Shown piece after piece: positions 1-12,600 of a stretch of 64,000 nt of DNA. Source of the stretch: Apis mellifera (lineage: Eukaryota; Arthropoda; Insecta; Hymenoptera; Apidae); contig NC_037642.1 of the NCBI RefSeq assembly GCF_003254395.2, forward strand, positions 6,895,736 to 6,959,735. The letters run 5' to 3'. A program made the position numbers and the translations under genes. Under the pieces are notes generated by a model. The model saw only the letters and a list, made by a program, of their open reading frames with translations, was not told the DNA's origin and searched no databases. The stretch's first letter is position 1, and each line of letters starts with the position of its first letter.

Positions 1-3000
1 TCCTTTTTTTTTCATTTTCTTCCTCTTGATTAATCCAATAATATATTCAAGAAATGGAGAAGAAATTGTTGTTTGAAATAGAAAAAATTTTGAAAAAATT
101 CTTGAAATATTTTAAAATAATTTAATCAGTTTTAAAAATTTCAATAAAAATTCTTCTATAAATTAGAGGATTTAAATTATTCGAGAATTTATCAAAGTTC
201 GAGTCGAATTCAAAACCTTGCAGTGAAAGGGATGGTGGATTTATTTCCACCAATTTTTGGGAAAATTAAAAAAAAAACTTCTTATATCAATGATCTTATA
301 TCAATGATTGCTTTCGTTTAAAATTAAAAAGAAAATATACTGATTAATTGAATAAATACAGTTTAACAAAATATATAGATTTTTGATTCAATTTTCGCAC
401 AAAATAATACATTTTATCAAAGTTACATCGAAGAGAAAATATTTCAAAAATAAATCCACATCTCTTTAAATTTTGTGAAATTTGCGATTCGACCATCTTC
501 TCTGAAATCAGAAATTCGGTCTCCAGACTCGCAGTTAGAAATCTTGAAACAGTTAAAAACCGGGGAAAAAATATTCATGGAATTCTTGTAATTTGTTTTC
601 TCCTGCTAGCTCCTCGATAATATATCCATCGAGTTATTAAACTCGAATCGTGGCCACGAAGAAAAATCGAGCTGGATGGGAAAACGGGTATCAAAGTTTT
701 TAGGGCTGATCTCCCGACGAACCTTTCAGAATACTCTTGCTAAATCGATCTCGGCCAAGGAAATAAATAATCTGGCCTGGGATAAGCATAAAAACCAATG
801 TCGAACTCGTCTCAAGTTTTAGGAAAAAAATAGGGGCTGCCAAAATTGTCTTTGGCTAACTTTAGAACTATTAAATTCATTTCTGAGATATTATAACTTT
901 ATTGTATAATTTTAATAATTAAAAAAAGAAAATTCATTTAATGAGATTCATCGAAGATGAACAAACATTAGAAATATATTTAAGAATATTTTCACACTGG
1001 TTTGCAATTTTAAAAAGGATGTTATAAAAGTAAAACTATGAAAAATAATCAGAATGATCAAAATTTATCTGCCATCCGTTCGAATTTATTCCTTTTCCTC
1101 GAAACTCTTTCACATCTCGTTCCTTTCGCCAGATGAGAAATCTATATTCAAAGATTCCACTCATCTTGCAGACTATTCTCATAAAATTTCAAATCTAGAA
1201 TTTTCTCCCCACACCGTTGTTATTAAAAATCGTCGTCAAAGATCAAGTCGAAGGAGGGGTTGAGAAGAAAAGATGGAAGATGGAAGATAGAAGGCGTTCC
1301 ACCAACAGAGAAAAGTGGAAATTTGTCTTTCACGCGGGAATTATTTACACGGTGTGCAAGGCGTGCAACGAGGGATAAGATTTTTCGAGACTAGACGAAG
1401 GGTTTAAACGTTAATCTCGCTCCCTCCCGGAGTGGAATTTCATTGGACAGGTGGGACACTGAGACGAGCTTAACCGCGGACGCATAACAAATTGGCTTGG
1501 TTTCCTGATTATGTGCGAAGCGGCCGGGAATCAACTTCACTGCGATGCTATTATCGATTATAAACGTTAATTTGTTCCACGTTGACGTGAAGAGACTCAG
1601 CTCGAGATAATTACGCGAATTCTCCAACGTTTCGATCGTTGATTTAATTTAGATTTAGAATTTGGGATGGAAAGATGGAGAGATAGATTTTGTTGTGGGA
1701 TATCGCAGAGTGGAAAGTATTAAGTGGATTATTATATATTTATGTTGAATTGTTTGAACATTTATTTCTTTTTTTAATTCGGATATGAATGATTTTATTA
1801 TTTTAGAAGAAATTTTGAAAATTTTGCGTCTCAAGCTATTTAAAAATTAATTAACTTTCTTCGCGAATTTTTAAATCGAGGGGTTTATTGATTGGAGTAA
1901 AATATAAATAGATTGTGTTATTATTTTTGGATGGATTTTTAAGTGTTGGTAGATAAGTTGTAATTTATTTTCAGAGATATTTGTCAATATTATATTTGTA
2001 AAATATTATAGACTATGTATACAGGGATATATAAAAGTTTCTTGAAATAAGTTTATCTTTATTTCTCGTGATATACGTTATTCACGATGAACGTTCGAAA
2101 ATGTTTCGATACGTGGGTATAATAACGCGTGGTTTAAAGTCGATACGATATATTCCATATCGGAGACAATAATTCGAACACCTTGAACTTTTCGAATTGG
2201 GGGGCCACTTCATTCGTCGACTCTCGTTTCCCCTCGTCAGAGATTTTTCTCGCAAATGTCAAAGTGATTTTAATTAAAATTCAACACCTCTAACTGGATG
2301 CTAACCCGGCAATTACACGAGATAATTGAACGTTTGATGCTTGAAAAAAAAAAAAAAAAGAAGAAAAAAGAAAAAAATGGAGAAAAGGTGAGATCCAACG
2401 CAAATAGACACACCACTGTCCACGAAAATTGTGCCAAGAAAACAAGGATGGAGAACGTTTTTCAATCGAAGAACGTTCTAGATAGATCCCATCGATTTCA
2501 CGAAAATTGCTCTGCCTCCAAGATTTTTCTTTTCTTTTTTTTTTTTTTTTTTTTCACTTCAAACAGGATAAATTGGGTAATTTTTGCGATAAAGCGATGG
2601 ATATTTGTGTACTTTGGAATACTTTGAACTAGAGGATAGAAATTGGTTGTAAATTGAACGAAGAAGAACGTTTTAAAAGTCAATTATAGAAAGTAAATTA
2701 GTTTTGAAGCAGTTTAATGCTCGTACGTGTTTTTTTTTTTTTATGGTATGATATTTTTTTTCTAAAATAGAAAAAATAATATTGAGGATTTTTCAATGGA
2801 ATAAACGTTGTTTATATTTTTAACAGAATAATATATATTTTAGTAGTCTTCGAACCTTTTAAATAAAGGGTAATTGATAATATTTTATGATAAAAATTGA
2901 ATATTTTCTTATGATATTAAAAAATTTTAGTATGATTTTTCAGAATATAATAAATAAATATAACAAAATATATATATTAAGAATATTTGTTTTATATTAT

Positions 3001-3037
3001 TATATATATATTACTATCTATTATATTAATTATAAGA
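1..3037. other. AT-rich non-coding stretch
   Basis: No open frame looks like a coding exon. The stretch is AT-rich with a somewhat GC-richer unique patch at about 1380-1630. It carries an A16 tract (2344-2359) and a T20 tract (2535-2554). Short frames over these tracts are Lys/Phe runs and are not genes. Nothing else is recognised. Confidence 0.7.
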
Positions 3038-3110
3038 GGCTTCTTAGGCAAGTGATCAGAGTGTTTGATTGCTAATCTAAGAGTCTCGGGTTCAAATCTC
3101 GATTAGAACG
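3038..3110 (+). pseudogene. tRNA-like sequence, anticodon loop resembling Ser(GCT), degenerate
   Basis: The 3' half folds like a tRNA. The T stem TCGGG/CTCGA (3086-3090 with 3098-3102, one G-T pair) encloses a TTCAAAT loop, and GGTTCAAATC is a near-consensus B box. The anticodon arm is TTTGA/TCTAA with one mismatch and the loop TTGCTAA (GCT at 3071-3073). A T5 run directly after it (3111-3115) could end Pol III transcription. Against a live gene: the acceptor stem (3038-3044 with 3103-3109) pairs poorly, the A box is off consensus, the D arm is weak, and the variable loop is about 5 nt, too short for a true cytosolic tRNA-Ser. I read it as a decayed tRNA copy or tRNA-derived element. The amino-acid identity is uncertain. 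Confidence 0.4.
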
Positions 3111-3115
3111 TTTTT

Positions 3116-4400
3116 AGATTTTTTATATGGAAATTTCAAAATTTCTAGAGAAATTTGTTATTGGATTCTCCATTTAATGATACTTTCCTCTAAACTAGTA
3201 TTTAATTATAAATTAAAAAAAATTCTGAATGATCTAAATTTCAGAATTACAATTCTAAAATTAAAAATAATAAAAAAAATACAAAAATACAAAAGTATTG
3301 TATAAAAATAAAAAAAAAAATTAAAAAGGAATAATAAAAATTTTGAGTAAAAAAAGGAAATAACAATAAAAGATTTTCTTAATTTAAAAAATTAATGAAT
3401 AAGATAATCAACATCATGTAACTCTTAGCAAATGATGAATGAAACATCTATTGAATTGGGCATTCATTGTATTCAACTCACGAAACAAAGCAATCCTTTG
3501 TTAATAACAAACGTCACTAAATTTCACACGACACTAAAGCGTGCATTAATGAGACACGTTTCGATTGGGTCAAAAAAGAGGGTGTGTGCATTTGGCTAAG
3601 TTCCAAATTGCTCAATATTCAACAACAGCGCGAAATGTCGCAGTTTTGGATGAATTGGTGGCAAAATTATAGCGAAGAGAAAGAAAGGAATAAAATATGA
3701 GTATTATAGCAAAAAAAAAAAAAAAAGAAAAATTGAGATTTTGGTCGATGATGGAAATGTCATATTTAAAGTAACGTCATTGTGATCACAAATATTAGCT
3801 CAAATTCTCATGAATCATCAGGTCTTTCCTTTTTCTCTTATCATTCGTGAAACGTTGTCGGTAATTTTTCATGATTAACTCTCGACACGTCTGGCTTTAA
3901 AGAAAAGTCGTGGTCGTATTGTCAGCAAAATTTTCTCTTTTTTGGGATGAAAGAATACACGTATATTTAAAAGCGTGATCTATATATTTTTCATAAAAGA
4001 ATATTAAATTCAGTAATATTTAATACGTTTATATTATAATAATAAAATATATATATATAATTAAAAAGAAAATATTCTAAATTATTACAAATATCGACAA
4101 GTCTCTTCTTTTAATTAAAACTAGAACAAAATTCTAAAAGATTTTTCGTTTTACATGCCTTACCCTATGTGTGTACATAATATCTTTTTCATTTGTGAAA
4201 GTTTATTCAACGTTTCCTAAAAAACGTGCAAAAACAATTCTTCCTTAATCAAACAAAAATCCTTTATTCACGGACAAATCCTTCGATCGTTTTTTTTTTT
4301 TTTTTTTTCATCTGAAAAATTATCGAGAAATCGAACGAAACATTTATATCACGAGTTCATACCTCGATATTTTTGTATTCGTGCAAGCGAGGTTGGTTTA
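3116..4400. other. AT-rich non-coding stretch
   Basis: Unique AT-rich sequence with A-runs near 3300-3330 and 3711-3725, and a T19 tract at 4290-4308. No gene, RNA or mobile element is recognised. Confidence 0.65.
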
Positions 4401-4403
4401 AAC

Positions 4404-4417
4404 GGATCAGCTGATCC
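4404..4417. promoter_or_regulatory. Perfect 14-bp palindrome with central E-box
   Basis: GGATCAGCTGATCC is a perfect inverted repeat centred on CAGCTG, the E-box form bound by many bHLH dimers. It sits in a small GC-richer patch in otherwise AT-rich DNA. Binding is an inference. Confidence 0.35.
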
Positions 4418-6055
4418 ACCTTGTCACGGTGTACATTTTTTACCCGTTCGTAAATTTTTTCCTTTAATCTCGTGGTAGCTCTCGGTGCATATTAAATTGA
4501 AATGAAAAAAATCAGAGTTATTTTTATACAGTAAAAAAAATAAAGAAAAAAATATCCCTTACTACGAACAATTAATTACACTCCAACCCAAATTATTATT
4601 CGATAATTTATAAGATTGATTAAAATAATTTCAGATATTACTTATATAGAAACACGATACCAAAAAGTTATCGAAGGCAAAAAAAAAAAAAAAAAAAAAA
4701 ATTTCTGCTTCCATAAGTTTCGTTCCGCTCTAATACATACGCGTATAAAACATTCACGTTTCTCTTTCTTTCCCTCCTTTTTTTCCCTTCTTGTTCTCTA
4801 TCCCCTTCTCCTTTTTTCTTCATTTGCCTGCACAACTGTCAGTAATCGATATCGCGTTTCATCGATGCTGCAGTCAACGTTTTATCATCCTGTTCTGCAA
4901 TGTAAAAAGGGCGTGGGCGAATTTTGGACAAACAAAAAAGTGTCAAATGCAAATTCTTCCCCTCTTTCCTCCCTCTTTCTCTCTCTCTCTCTCTCTCTCC
5001 CCTTTCCCGATGCTTTGTGCATCTTTCAGGGCGCACGTTTGCACACGTGATTTCCGCGTTACGATCCTCGATTTCATCGTGATTTCATTGCCTGGAAGCG
5101 TGCCGTTCTTCTCACTTTGTTTTTCTTTCTTTTTTTTTTCCGCGTGTTTGGGGAAAGGGATGGAAGACAAAGTTTACTTTGTAGAAAAAAAAAAAGAAAA
5201 AAAAAACAAAAAACGCGTCGAAAAGTGTGGGACGCGTGGGTGGAAAGGGTGTTGCTTTTTTTATTTGCAGAATAATTTGCGAGTGATTGTAATGTTTATC
5301 AAAGGGATGAATTCAATATTAGAGAGGATGAATGAGGCGGAATGAATGGCGAAAGAACGAATGGAATTAAAAGTTAAATCCTATTCAATTTTGCTTTTTT
5401 ATATTAATATTTTTATTTCGTGAAAGGCAAACCGCACCGATTGATCCGACGTTAAAATTTATTTAAGAAAAAAATTATTTTTATGTTTTCCTTTACCGAG
5501 CCAATGATTGTCAATATTTTTGCAAGCCATTGCATACGTAATTTTATTATCGCATTATCCATAAAAGAAAATGATGGGACAATTTTCGACGCTTTTTCGA
5601 TTTGATTTGTCAAAAATTGATCAATCGTTTTCTTTTTCTTTTTACATCTAAATTTCATCCTTGCATATTTCCTACTCCTAAATTAATCCTACAAATTTTA
5701 TTTTTTACTAAAATTGCCTCTTAATAATATTTCGATTCTTTTCTTTTCCTATTTAAATATCACAAAATGTATCGATTCCAAACATTTGTTCGATACATTT
5801 CTACACAACTATTTAAAAAACATCCCTTATTTATCGATCATATAACTAAATAAAAACGAGAAGACGATAAATAGAATTGGAAAAGTCGAGAAAGCTAGAG
5901 AAAAAGAAAGAGAGAGAAGAAATAAAATTGATATTCCTTGCGATACAACTTCTCGAAAATATCTCGACAAAGTTGGAAGGCGTTAATTCAGTTGCGTTCT
6001 GTTTCCTTTCGCTCGATTTTCATTCCCGAACTAATCGAGTATCCTCTCGAGCGAA
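4418..6055. other. Non-coding stretch with A/T/CT tracts
   Basis: Holds an A23 tract (4679-4701), a CT microsatellite (about 4979-4999) and pyrimidine-rich sequence. Overlapping open frames here (about 4616-5345, both strands) are Lys, Ser-Leu and Phe runs made by these tracts and are not annotated as genes. Confidence 0.65.
4979..4999. repeat. (CT)n microsatellite
   Basis: About ten CT dinucleotides followed by C/T-rich sequence. Confidence 0.9.
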
Positions 6056-6059
6056 CAGC

Positions 6060-6350
6060 CCTCGAACGTAACAAGCCTTACTTGTCAACAAATTCCCGAT
6101 GCGGCCGCCCCGCCGTGGCCTGTGCACATCGGCCATCCCCACGCGACGATGGCCACTTCGATCGGGCGACACGAATTATTACGGGCGTCGCGCATGAGAA
6201 TCGGAATCGAGGCTACGAGAATTCCTTCCACACCTTCTCAAGGATCCCGGAACCCGGTTTCTCGAGTTACTGGGTTACTGACCGGCGTCCGGGGGTTGGA
6301 ACGGGACGTGTTAATCGAGAAAGGGATAGCGGAGTGATCAGGCGAGGAAC
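6060..6350. promoter_or_regulatory. GC-rich unique island
   Basis: Contains a GCGGCCGC octamer (about 6101), the palindrome TGTGCACA and runs of CpG, in sharp contrast to the AT-rich flanks. Two frames stay open across it, but neither has a plausible start or a recognisable protein. It could be a cis-regulatory module or an untranslated exon. Confidence 0.3.
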
Positions 6351-6649
6351 GATTTTAACGAACGAATTATTTTTTCCATTCCACGTTCCGATACAATTTA
6401 TTGGTAATTTTTCTGCGCGAATATATTTCGAAAGAAATACTTAATTTTAAGCATAAAGAAGAAACGTATCCACGAATCGGATATAATCTTTTTAATAGTT
6501 TGTTCGAAATTTTTTTTTTTAGTTTGTTTGGTATTTCTTAATAATAGAGGTGACAAGGAAATGGAGAATCCCAGGATTTGAGAGTGATGAACGAAACTCA
6601 CTAAATAAGAATATTGTCTAAAGAAACCAATATAGTAACCAATTCTAAC

Positions 6650-7440
6650 ACCTCAAAGTTTCACGCCGCCTCGAATACACGCCTTTCTCGCTACTGCTCC
6701 TTTACTTCCTCTATCACGCTCCTCTTCCATTCTTCCTTTCCTTTCCTCCTTTCCTTTTATCAGCAAAATCGAGAATAGGCGTATAGAAAAAAATGTAGAA
6801 CGATATAAAAAGGAGAGAGAGAGAGAGAAAGAACGAACCTTGACGTACGTATGGAAGGGAGTGGAAAGGAAAAAAAGAGATAGCAGAGACAAAAAGACGA
6901 AGAATGAAGGGGGAAAAAAGGAAGACGGGCAGAGAGAGGGAGAGGAAGAAAAACGTGGAAGGAATTTCGAGGTTGAGCGAGAAGGAGAGAAATAACGAGG
7001 ATATTCCTCCACGGTTCTCCACCTAGAAGTATAGCGCTCGTTCCAGAGAGCTAGGTGGTGGGGGTAGAGCGAGGAGAGGGGATAAAGCCCTGCAGTGCGG
7101 CGCGGTCGATACAACTCCCACCTCTGTCACGTTTTCCCCCCCCACCAGCGGCCCTTTTTCCGATCCCTCTTCACCCTGATCCATACCATCGTCCGTTCTT
7201 TCTTCGTTTCCTCGTTCCTTCGATCCTCCCTCCCTCTCTCTCTCTCCAATCTCTCTCGATCGTAATATAACTCCGTCATGGCCATTCGACGCTATTCGAC
7301 GACTCGTTTCTCTCTCTCTTTTTCCCTCGTACGGAGGGGGTGAAGGTGCTGATTAGTATGAGCGCCATCTAGGCGATTTCACGTGCTACGGCTGGCCGTT
7401 GCACCGAGCCGCGGAAAAGAAGGTCGAAAACGAAAAGTCC
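6650..7440. promoter_or_regulatory. Purine/pyrimidine-skewed GC-rich island, possible promoter or enhancer
   Basis: GA-rich on the plus strand to about 7080, then C/T-rich to about 7320. Between them (7020-7120) is a GC-rich patch. GAGAG tracts are typical of insect promoters and enhancers. Frames on both strands are Ser/Phe/Leu or Glu/Lys/Arg low-complexity products and are not genes. A CTCF-like site lies at the right edge. Confidence 0.3.
7362..7375 (-). promoter_or_regulatory. CTCF-like insulator motif
   Basis: Read on the minus strand, CGCCTAGATGGCGC agrees with the CTCF core consensus CCASYAGRKGGCRS at 12 of 14 positions, including the whole AGRKGGCRS core. The plus strand shows GCGCCATCTAGG. 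Occupancy is not shown by sequence. Confidence 0.4.
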
Positions 7441-9360
7441 TGCGACCAACAATGCCTATATCTGTTATCTCACCTATTTTTCGTCCGTGTGTTTGTACTT
7501 TATCTTCATCGTTTCCCTCCCCTCCCCCTCCTTTTTAAATTTTTTCCTTTCGTTTCTATAATTGCGTTTTCTCTCTCTCGTTCCGTGATATCGAAGCAAT
7601 CGACGTTGGCTTATCGCGGGGAAGGGGTTGGGTGGGGATCCGAGATCGGGTTTAAAGAGACGACAGAAACGGGGGATCGAGTTATTCTCGACCAGGTTAT
7701 CGATACGAAGCGGACAATCGGTGCTATTAATGGCCTCTGAAGAAGGAAAGGGAAGAAAGAGGTGGCGATTATTTGAATAAATTGGCCCGGTTGATCGTGA
7801 CCCGAATGCGTCGCGTGCGAATTTCGATTCGCAGACCTTCCTATCTTTCTCGGATGTTAATTAATATCTGATCCAATTTCATTTACGCGTTTCAACTCTT
7901 TTTTTTTTGTTACGATAACATAGATCGGACGTTGCACGTTCGAATGATTTGCGAATCGTGATTCGATGATCAGGCCAAGTAATCGGATCCTTTTGATGGT
8001 TATATTCGAATGGATATTGAAAATTATATTGAATCCAATAAGATAGTTAATTATTTCCTTAATTCTTAACGATTTCGGTAGAAATTATTCTCTTGTTGAA
8101 ACTATATTTTTTTTAAGAGATATAAAAATTTATTCAATTTGGAAAATCGAAGGGAAATTTTCCTCGAGTTTAATAATCATATTATTAAAATCATTGCCAG
8201 GAAAGAATAATACTCTTTTCGTATCCAATCTTCTCCTCTTCTTAAATTTATCCTTAAATCAAAAGATGGAAAATCCTTCGTCGAAGAATGTGAAACATTT
8301 CAATCGGGCTGCCCTCTCGGAAAGGTGAGAAGATATCAAAGGGCATGGCGATCTTTGCAAATCGAGGACCTTCGACCCGTGAAATCGTTTCGAGTGTTGG
8401 CCTTTTATTTAAATTTCATCCTTTCGAAAGCTATTCCTCTCTCCATATATTCGATCCCCAGATCGAGCCAAGGCTTTATTTACTGATCGGTTTATAGTCG
8501 AGCGACAACTTGGTCCTGGAATCTTGTAGTTAGATTCGTCCTAAAGGAAATTGGACGGATTGGCCAGGTCGTAAAGAGGAAAGTAAAATTGGGATCTGTG
8601 ATCCATGATCAATAATCGTTGAACTACACCAATATTTTGAAAATATATATATGATTGAATGTGTTCAAATTTTTTCCTTCAATCTTCTCGTTTACGATTG
8701 CTCGAAAAAAGGATTATTACTTTTAATAGAAAAAACGGATTTCAAACATTTTGGAAATCGATTTTATATTGAAGTATCCCGATTGAATTTTTTGATTTTA
8801 CAGTTTTTGTTTCATCTATCTTACACCGGTAATTTGAGAACGATGAAAGATCATCTCTTCACTTGATCCATGTCTTCTTGTACGAGTTAGTTGAAACAAG
8901 CTTTACATTGCAATCAAACGAGGGAGAAATATTTGTTCAGCAAACATTGAACAATCCTCCTTGCAGAATAGTGGCGATATTATTATGGCGAAATTTTACA
9001 AATCATCCGGATAAAGAAATTTTCAAAAGATATTCAAAATATAAAATACGAAAATATGCTTGATCTCACCCCTCGTCAAAATCGGTAAAATTTTCAGTTA
9101 TTCCCGGTAAAATATCATTAATTAATTTCAATTAATTTTGTATTCATTTTTCAATCGTATCCTCGCGACTGAATCCACCAAATAATTCTTCCATTGGATC
9201 GACCAAACAAGCGTTAAACGGATTTAAGGGTGTATTTCATCCCTGCACGTTGGCGATTCTCATCGGTTTATAGCGACGCTGTTTCTGCCCGTGACACCGT
9301 CGAAACGATCCTCTTTTCCTTTTTCTTTTTTCCTTTTTTTTTTTTCTCGTCGCGAATCGC
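7441..9360. other. Non-coding stretch, nothing recognised
   Basis: Moderately AT-rich unique sequence. Short frames at 8651-9063 have no recognisable product. No repeats longer than simple tracts. Confidence 0.6.
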
Positions 9361-9377
9361 GTCCAATTTCACGGCGG

Positions 9378-9391
9378 CCACAAAGTGGCAG
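9378..9391 (+). promoter_or_regulatory. Weak CTCF-like motif
   Basis: CCACAAAGTGGCAG fits the CTCF consensus at 12 of 14 positions, but with two mismatches in the central Y-A-G part, so it is weaker than the sites at 7362 and 59352. It lies in a small GC-rich patch (9355-9470). Confidence 0.2.
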
Positions 9392-9641
9392 AATCTCGGC
9401 CGGGAAACTCGGACACAAAGAGTTCCATTTACTCGGCCCAAGTGGACGAAAGCTTGCCATGGACCAGAAGTGTCAGATAAAAAAAGTTTTCAAGGTGGGC
9501 GAATTCGTTGTCACGTTTTTTTTATTTTTTTTTATTTTTTTTGAGGACGTAGATCGGAAAATCAATGGCGATATTTTCGACGAGAATCGAGAACGAAAGG
9601 GATATCGATCGATAATGTTTTGTTTTTATTATCGAATATAA

Positions 9642-9666
9642 TTCTAGAAATATTATAATTCCAGAA
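9642..9666. promoter_or_regulatory. Paired TTCNNGAA blocks (heat-shock-element-like)
   Basis: TTCTAGAA (9642-9649) and TTCCAGAA (9659-9666) both fit the two-unit HSF motif. A contiguous three-unit element is not present, so this is weak. Confidence 0.15.
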
Positions 9667-9669
9667 CCA

Positions 9670-12600
9670 AAAACATCTCTCGAGAATTTTTTCTTCGCCA
9701 GTGATTTAAAAAAATCTTAAATTTTTTAAATTTCGAATTCTCAAATAGAGTTTACTTATTCAATCGTTCAAGTTGTTGAAATATTTGATTTTTTTTTCAA
9801 ATTTTCGCTTCAATGATCGTTGAAAATAAGGAAGAGAATCGGAAGAGATTTTTATTATACTTATACCGAATCGAGGATCCATCTGTTTTGACAAATGTTA
9901 TCGCGGACAAAATTAGGCCAGGTAATTTTACACGATGGGAGGAGAATTAATCGTGGAAATTTATCCAGGGACCGTTGCTCCGCTTTAATTAGCCGGTTAA
10001 AACAGCTTGCCAGGGAGAGATGGATAATTAAGGAGCAAACGTAAAGGGTGGAGAAAGAACGAGAAACGAGAGGGGTGGAAGGGCTGTTCCGACTGTTCGT
10101 TTATCAGGGTTTTAACTCGTTCACGATTGTCTACCTCGTGGATCTCGTGTTTTTTTTCTCACCTTGGAGGAGTAATTTGAAAAAATGAGATAAGCTCAAG
10201 CTTTTTAAACGATCGAACGAAGGAAATTTGATTTATACGAATTAATGAGAATACGTTTGGATTATTTGAACGAATGGATGAAAAAAAAAAGGAGAAAACG
10301 AAGAAAGGTAATTTTATAAAGAAAAGAATAATAATTAAATCTTAATATAAGGAGTATAATATTGAATACAAGGGGAACAAAGGTAAATATTATCATTTCT
10401 CGTTTTAATCAATGTTATTACATATCTGAATCTCGTGGTGGGACTTACTCTTCGAACTAACTAAATATATATAGTAGTCACAGTTGTACGGTGAAATTTG
10501 CATTACAATTATTCAAACGACCTCAGAAGTAGGTAGAGGTTGCTTCCATAATTCAAACGTAATTTCACCCTCGAAAAGTAGACTCGCCATTAATTATTCC
10601 AACAAAATTTTACTCCCGTTAAAAGTAACGATCTACTTTTTCACGAGGAGAATCAAGGTATGCAATTTTTCTTTTAGATGTAATTAATTGATTGCAGTCA
10701 CACAGTCAACACGTAACATATACATCGTTAATGTCGTCTATCATATTTTATCCACTCTGACTGAGATTTTTTTAAAAGCTCGAAATCGCTTGAATATTCC
10801 TATTAAATGTAATAATTTATTAGCAGGAAATATCCTATCAATTTTCTTGTTCTTAATTCAAAATTGGAATGTCACAGATATCGAACTACTAATTTCTTAA
10901 TCCCTATTATAAATTTCCACGTCACAGCAGAATTTCAATTTAACTTTTTTTCTTCAACGATATTGCATTCTTTCAAGCTATCTTCTTCCTTCCTTTCCTC
11001 ATCGATAGAGCAGATCTCGATAATTTTTATCGATCGAGCTTGAATAATCAAATAAGAAAAAAAGAAAGGAAGAGAATCGAGTCAAGTAAAAAAACAAGAA
11101 CGAATAAACAAAAATAAAAAACAATTGATCTCTCTCGATCGGATTCTTCAGATGGAAAATTGTATGCACGCTGATTGAAATTCTTGGCTAGAAATTGGAG
11201 GGGGAGGTCCCTTTTATTCGATTTTCTCGGCGACGTTGAATTCTCCACGGGGGGAGGGGGGGGGGAAGACAGTGAATCGAACCACGGAATGGCGAGAAAA
11301 TCTCATTTTACATTGAATGCCCCGTGTCGTTGTACAGGGCGTGTTGTGAGAGACAAGTTTCTATAGTTTGTTTCATTAAGGATCGGAGATATTCCGCTCA
11401 CCCTTAAGGGGAGGAGGGGGCTTGGGAATGGAAGTTATCCCACAGAATTCCTCTCGTTTAATACGTTATTAATGCCGTTGAAACGCTTTGTGAATAATCG
11501 TTTGCTTCTGATACGATTCGTTGAAGGTTTTCGGGAAGATTTTTAAATCTCCCGCCTCTGAATATTACAAATGATCCTCGACAAAATTTTTTTTCGAGGA
11601 TTAGCGAGTTTGCTCGAGGATTGAATATTAAACGAAGAATTGGAAAAAGAGATTTGAAATTTTAACTTCTTCGAACTTTTTGAATCGAGATTAAGAAAAG
11701 AAATTTAGTAATAATTTCTCTTTTTTTTTTTTAATACGAAATCTTAGAAATATTGGAAAAATATTTTTGATAAATCGAAAAATTGTTCTCGATAAAAATT
11801 CCAATTTTTATCTCGCGTAGAAAAATATTTATTTTATCCTTGAATAATAAGAAAATTGCAAATTCTTTTTCCTTAAATTTTTCTTAACGTATATTCTCAA
11901 GCGATATTCAAATTATAAGCAATTCGTATAATCCATAGCGTTCGACACGAATATATTAATATTAACAAGCCTTGATTCGATCCTATAAAGAAATTCAAAT
12001 TTGTATTGGTGTACTTAAGCGACGAAGCGCAATATGTGCGAAATGAGTTTCGTATAGATTTCGTATAAATTCTTAAACAAGGTCAGACGGATTTGAGAAA
12101 CTCCTTAAAAACGTCAGGATCGATCTTGGGACTTGGCATCCACATTTCCACGAAATTAGCGTGGTATGATATAACTGGTATAAATAAAACGTAAAAGATT
12201 TTACGAAAATCGATCGGTTGCCTATAATTAATTTGGAAAAAGAAAATGATAAAAAAAGATTTTCAATCGGTTTCGTTTCAATGATGCTTTATAGTGTATA
12301 AATGAAATTTTTCAATTTGACAACAGGTAAGCCAAACAACGAAGATTTAATTGAATTTGAAAATCTTTTGACAGGGAAATTTAAATGTTTCAAATGGAAA
12401 ACACACGCAAAAATTGGTGCCAGATATTTGCATAAGGATTGAGATTGTCGTGCAACAAGCTGCCATAATTTATACTTACAGTGAATCGATTTTTTTTTTA
12501 ATTTACATACCAAATATTGGTACATCCTCTCGTTCGTCGAAGATCGACATCCAAATATTTCATTGCATAAAATTCATGTTCAACAATGTAAACACTATTA

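Noticed and set aside
4616..5345. Overlapping 144- and 184-codon frames
   Set aside because: They are made of Lys, Phe and Ser-Leu runs from A23, T and CT tracts; frames exist on both strands, which is typical of low-complexity DNA.
6653..7114. 153-codon minus-strand frame
   Set aside because: It is Ser/Phe/Leu-rich from GA/CT tracts, with no recognisable domain and a competing frame on the same strand.
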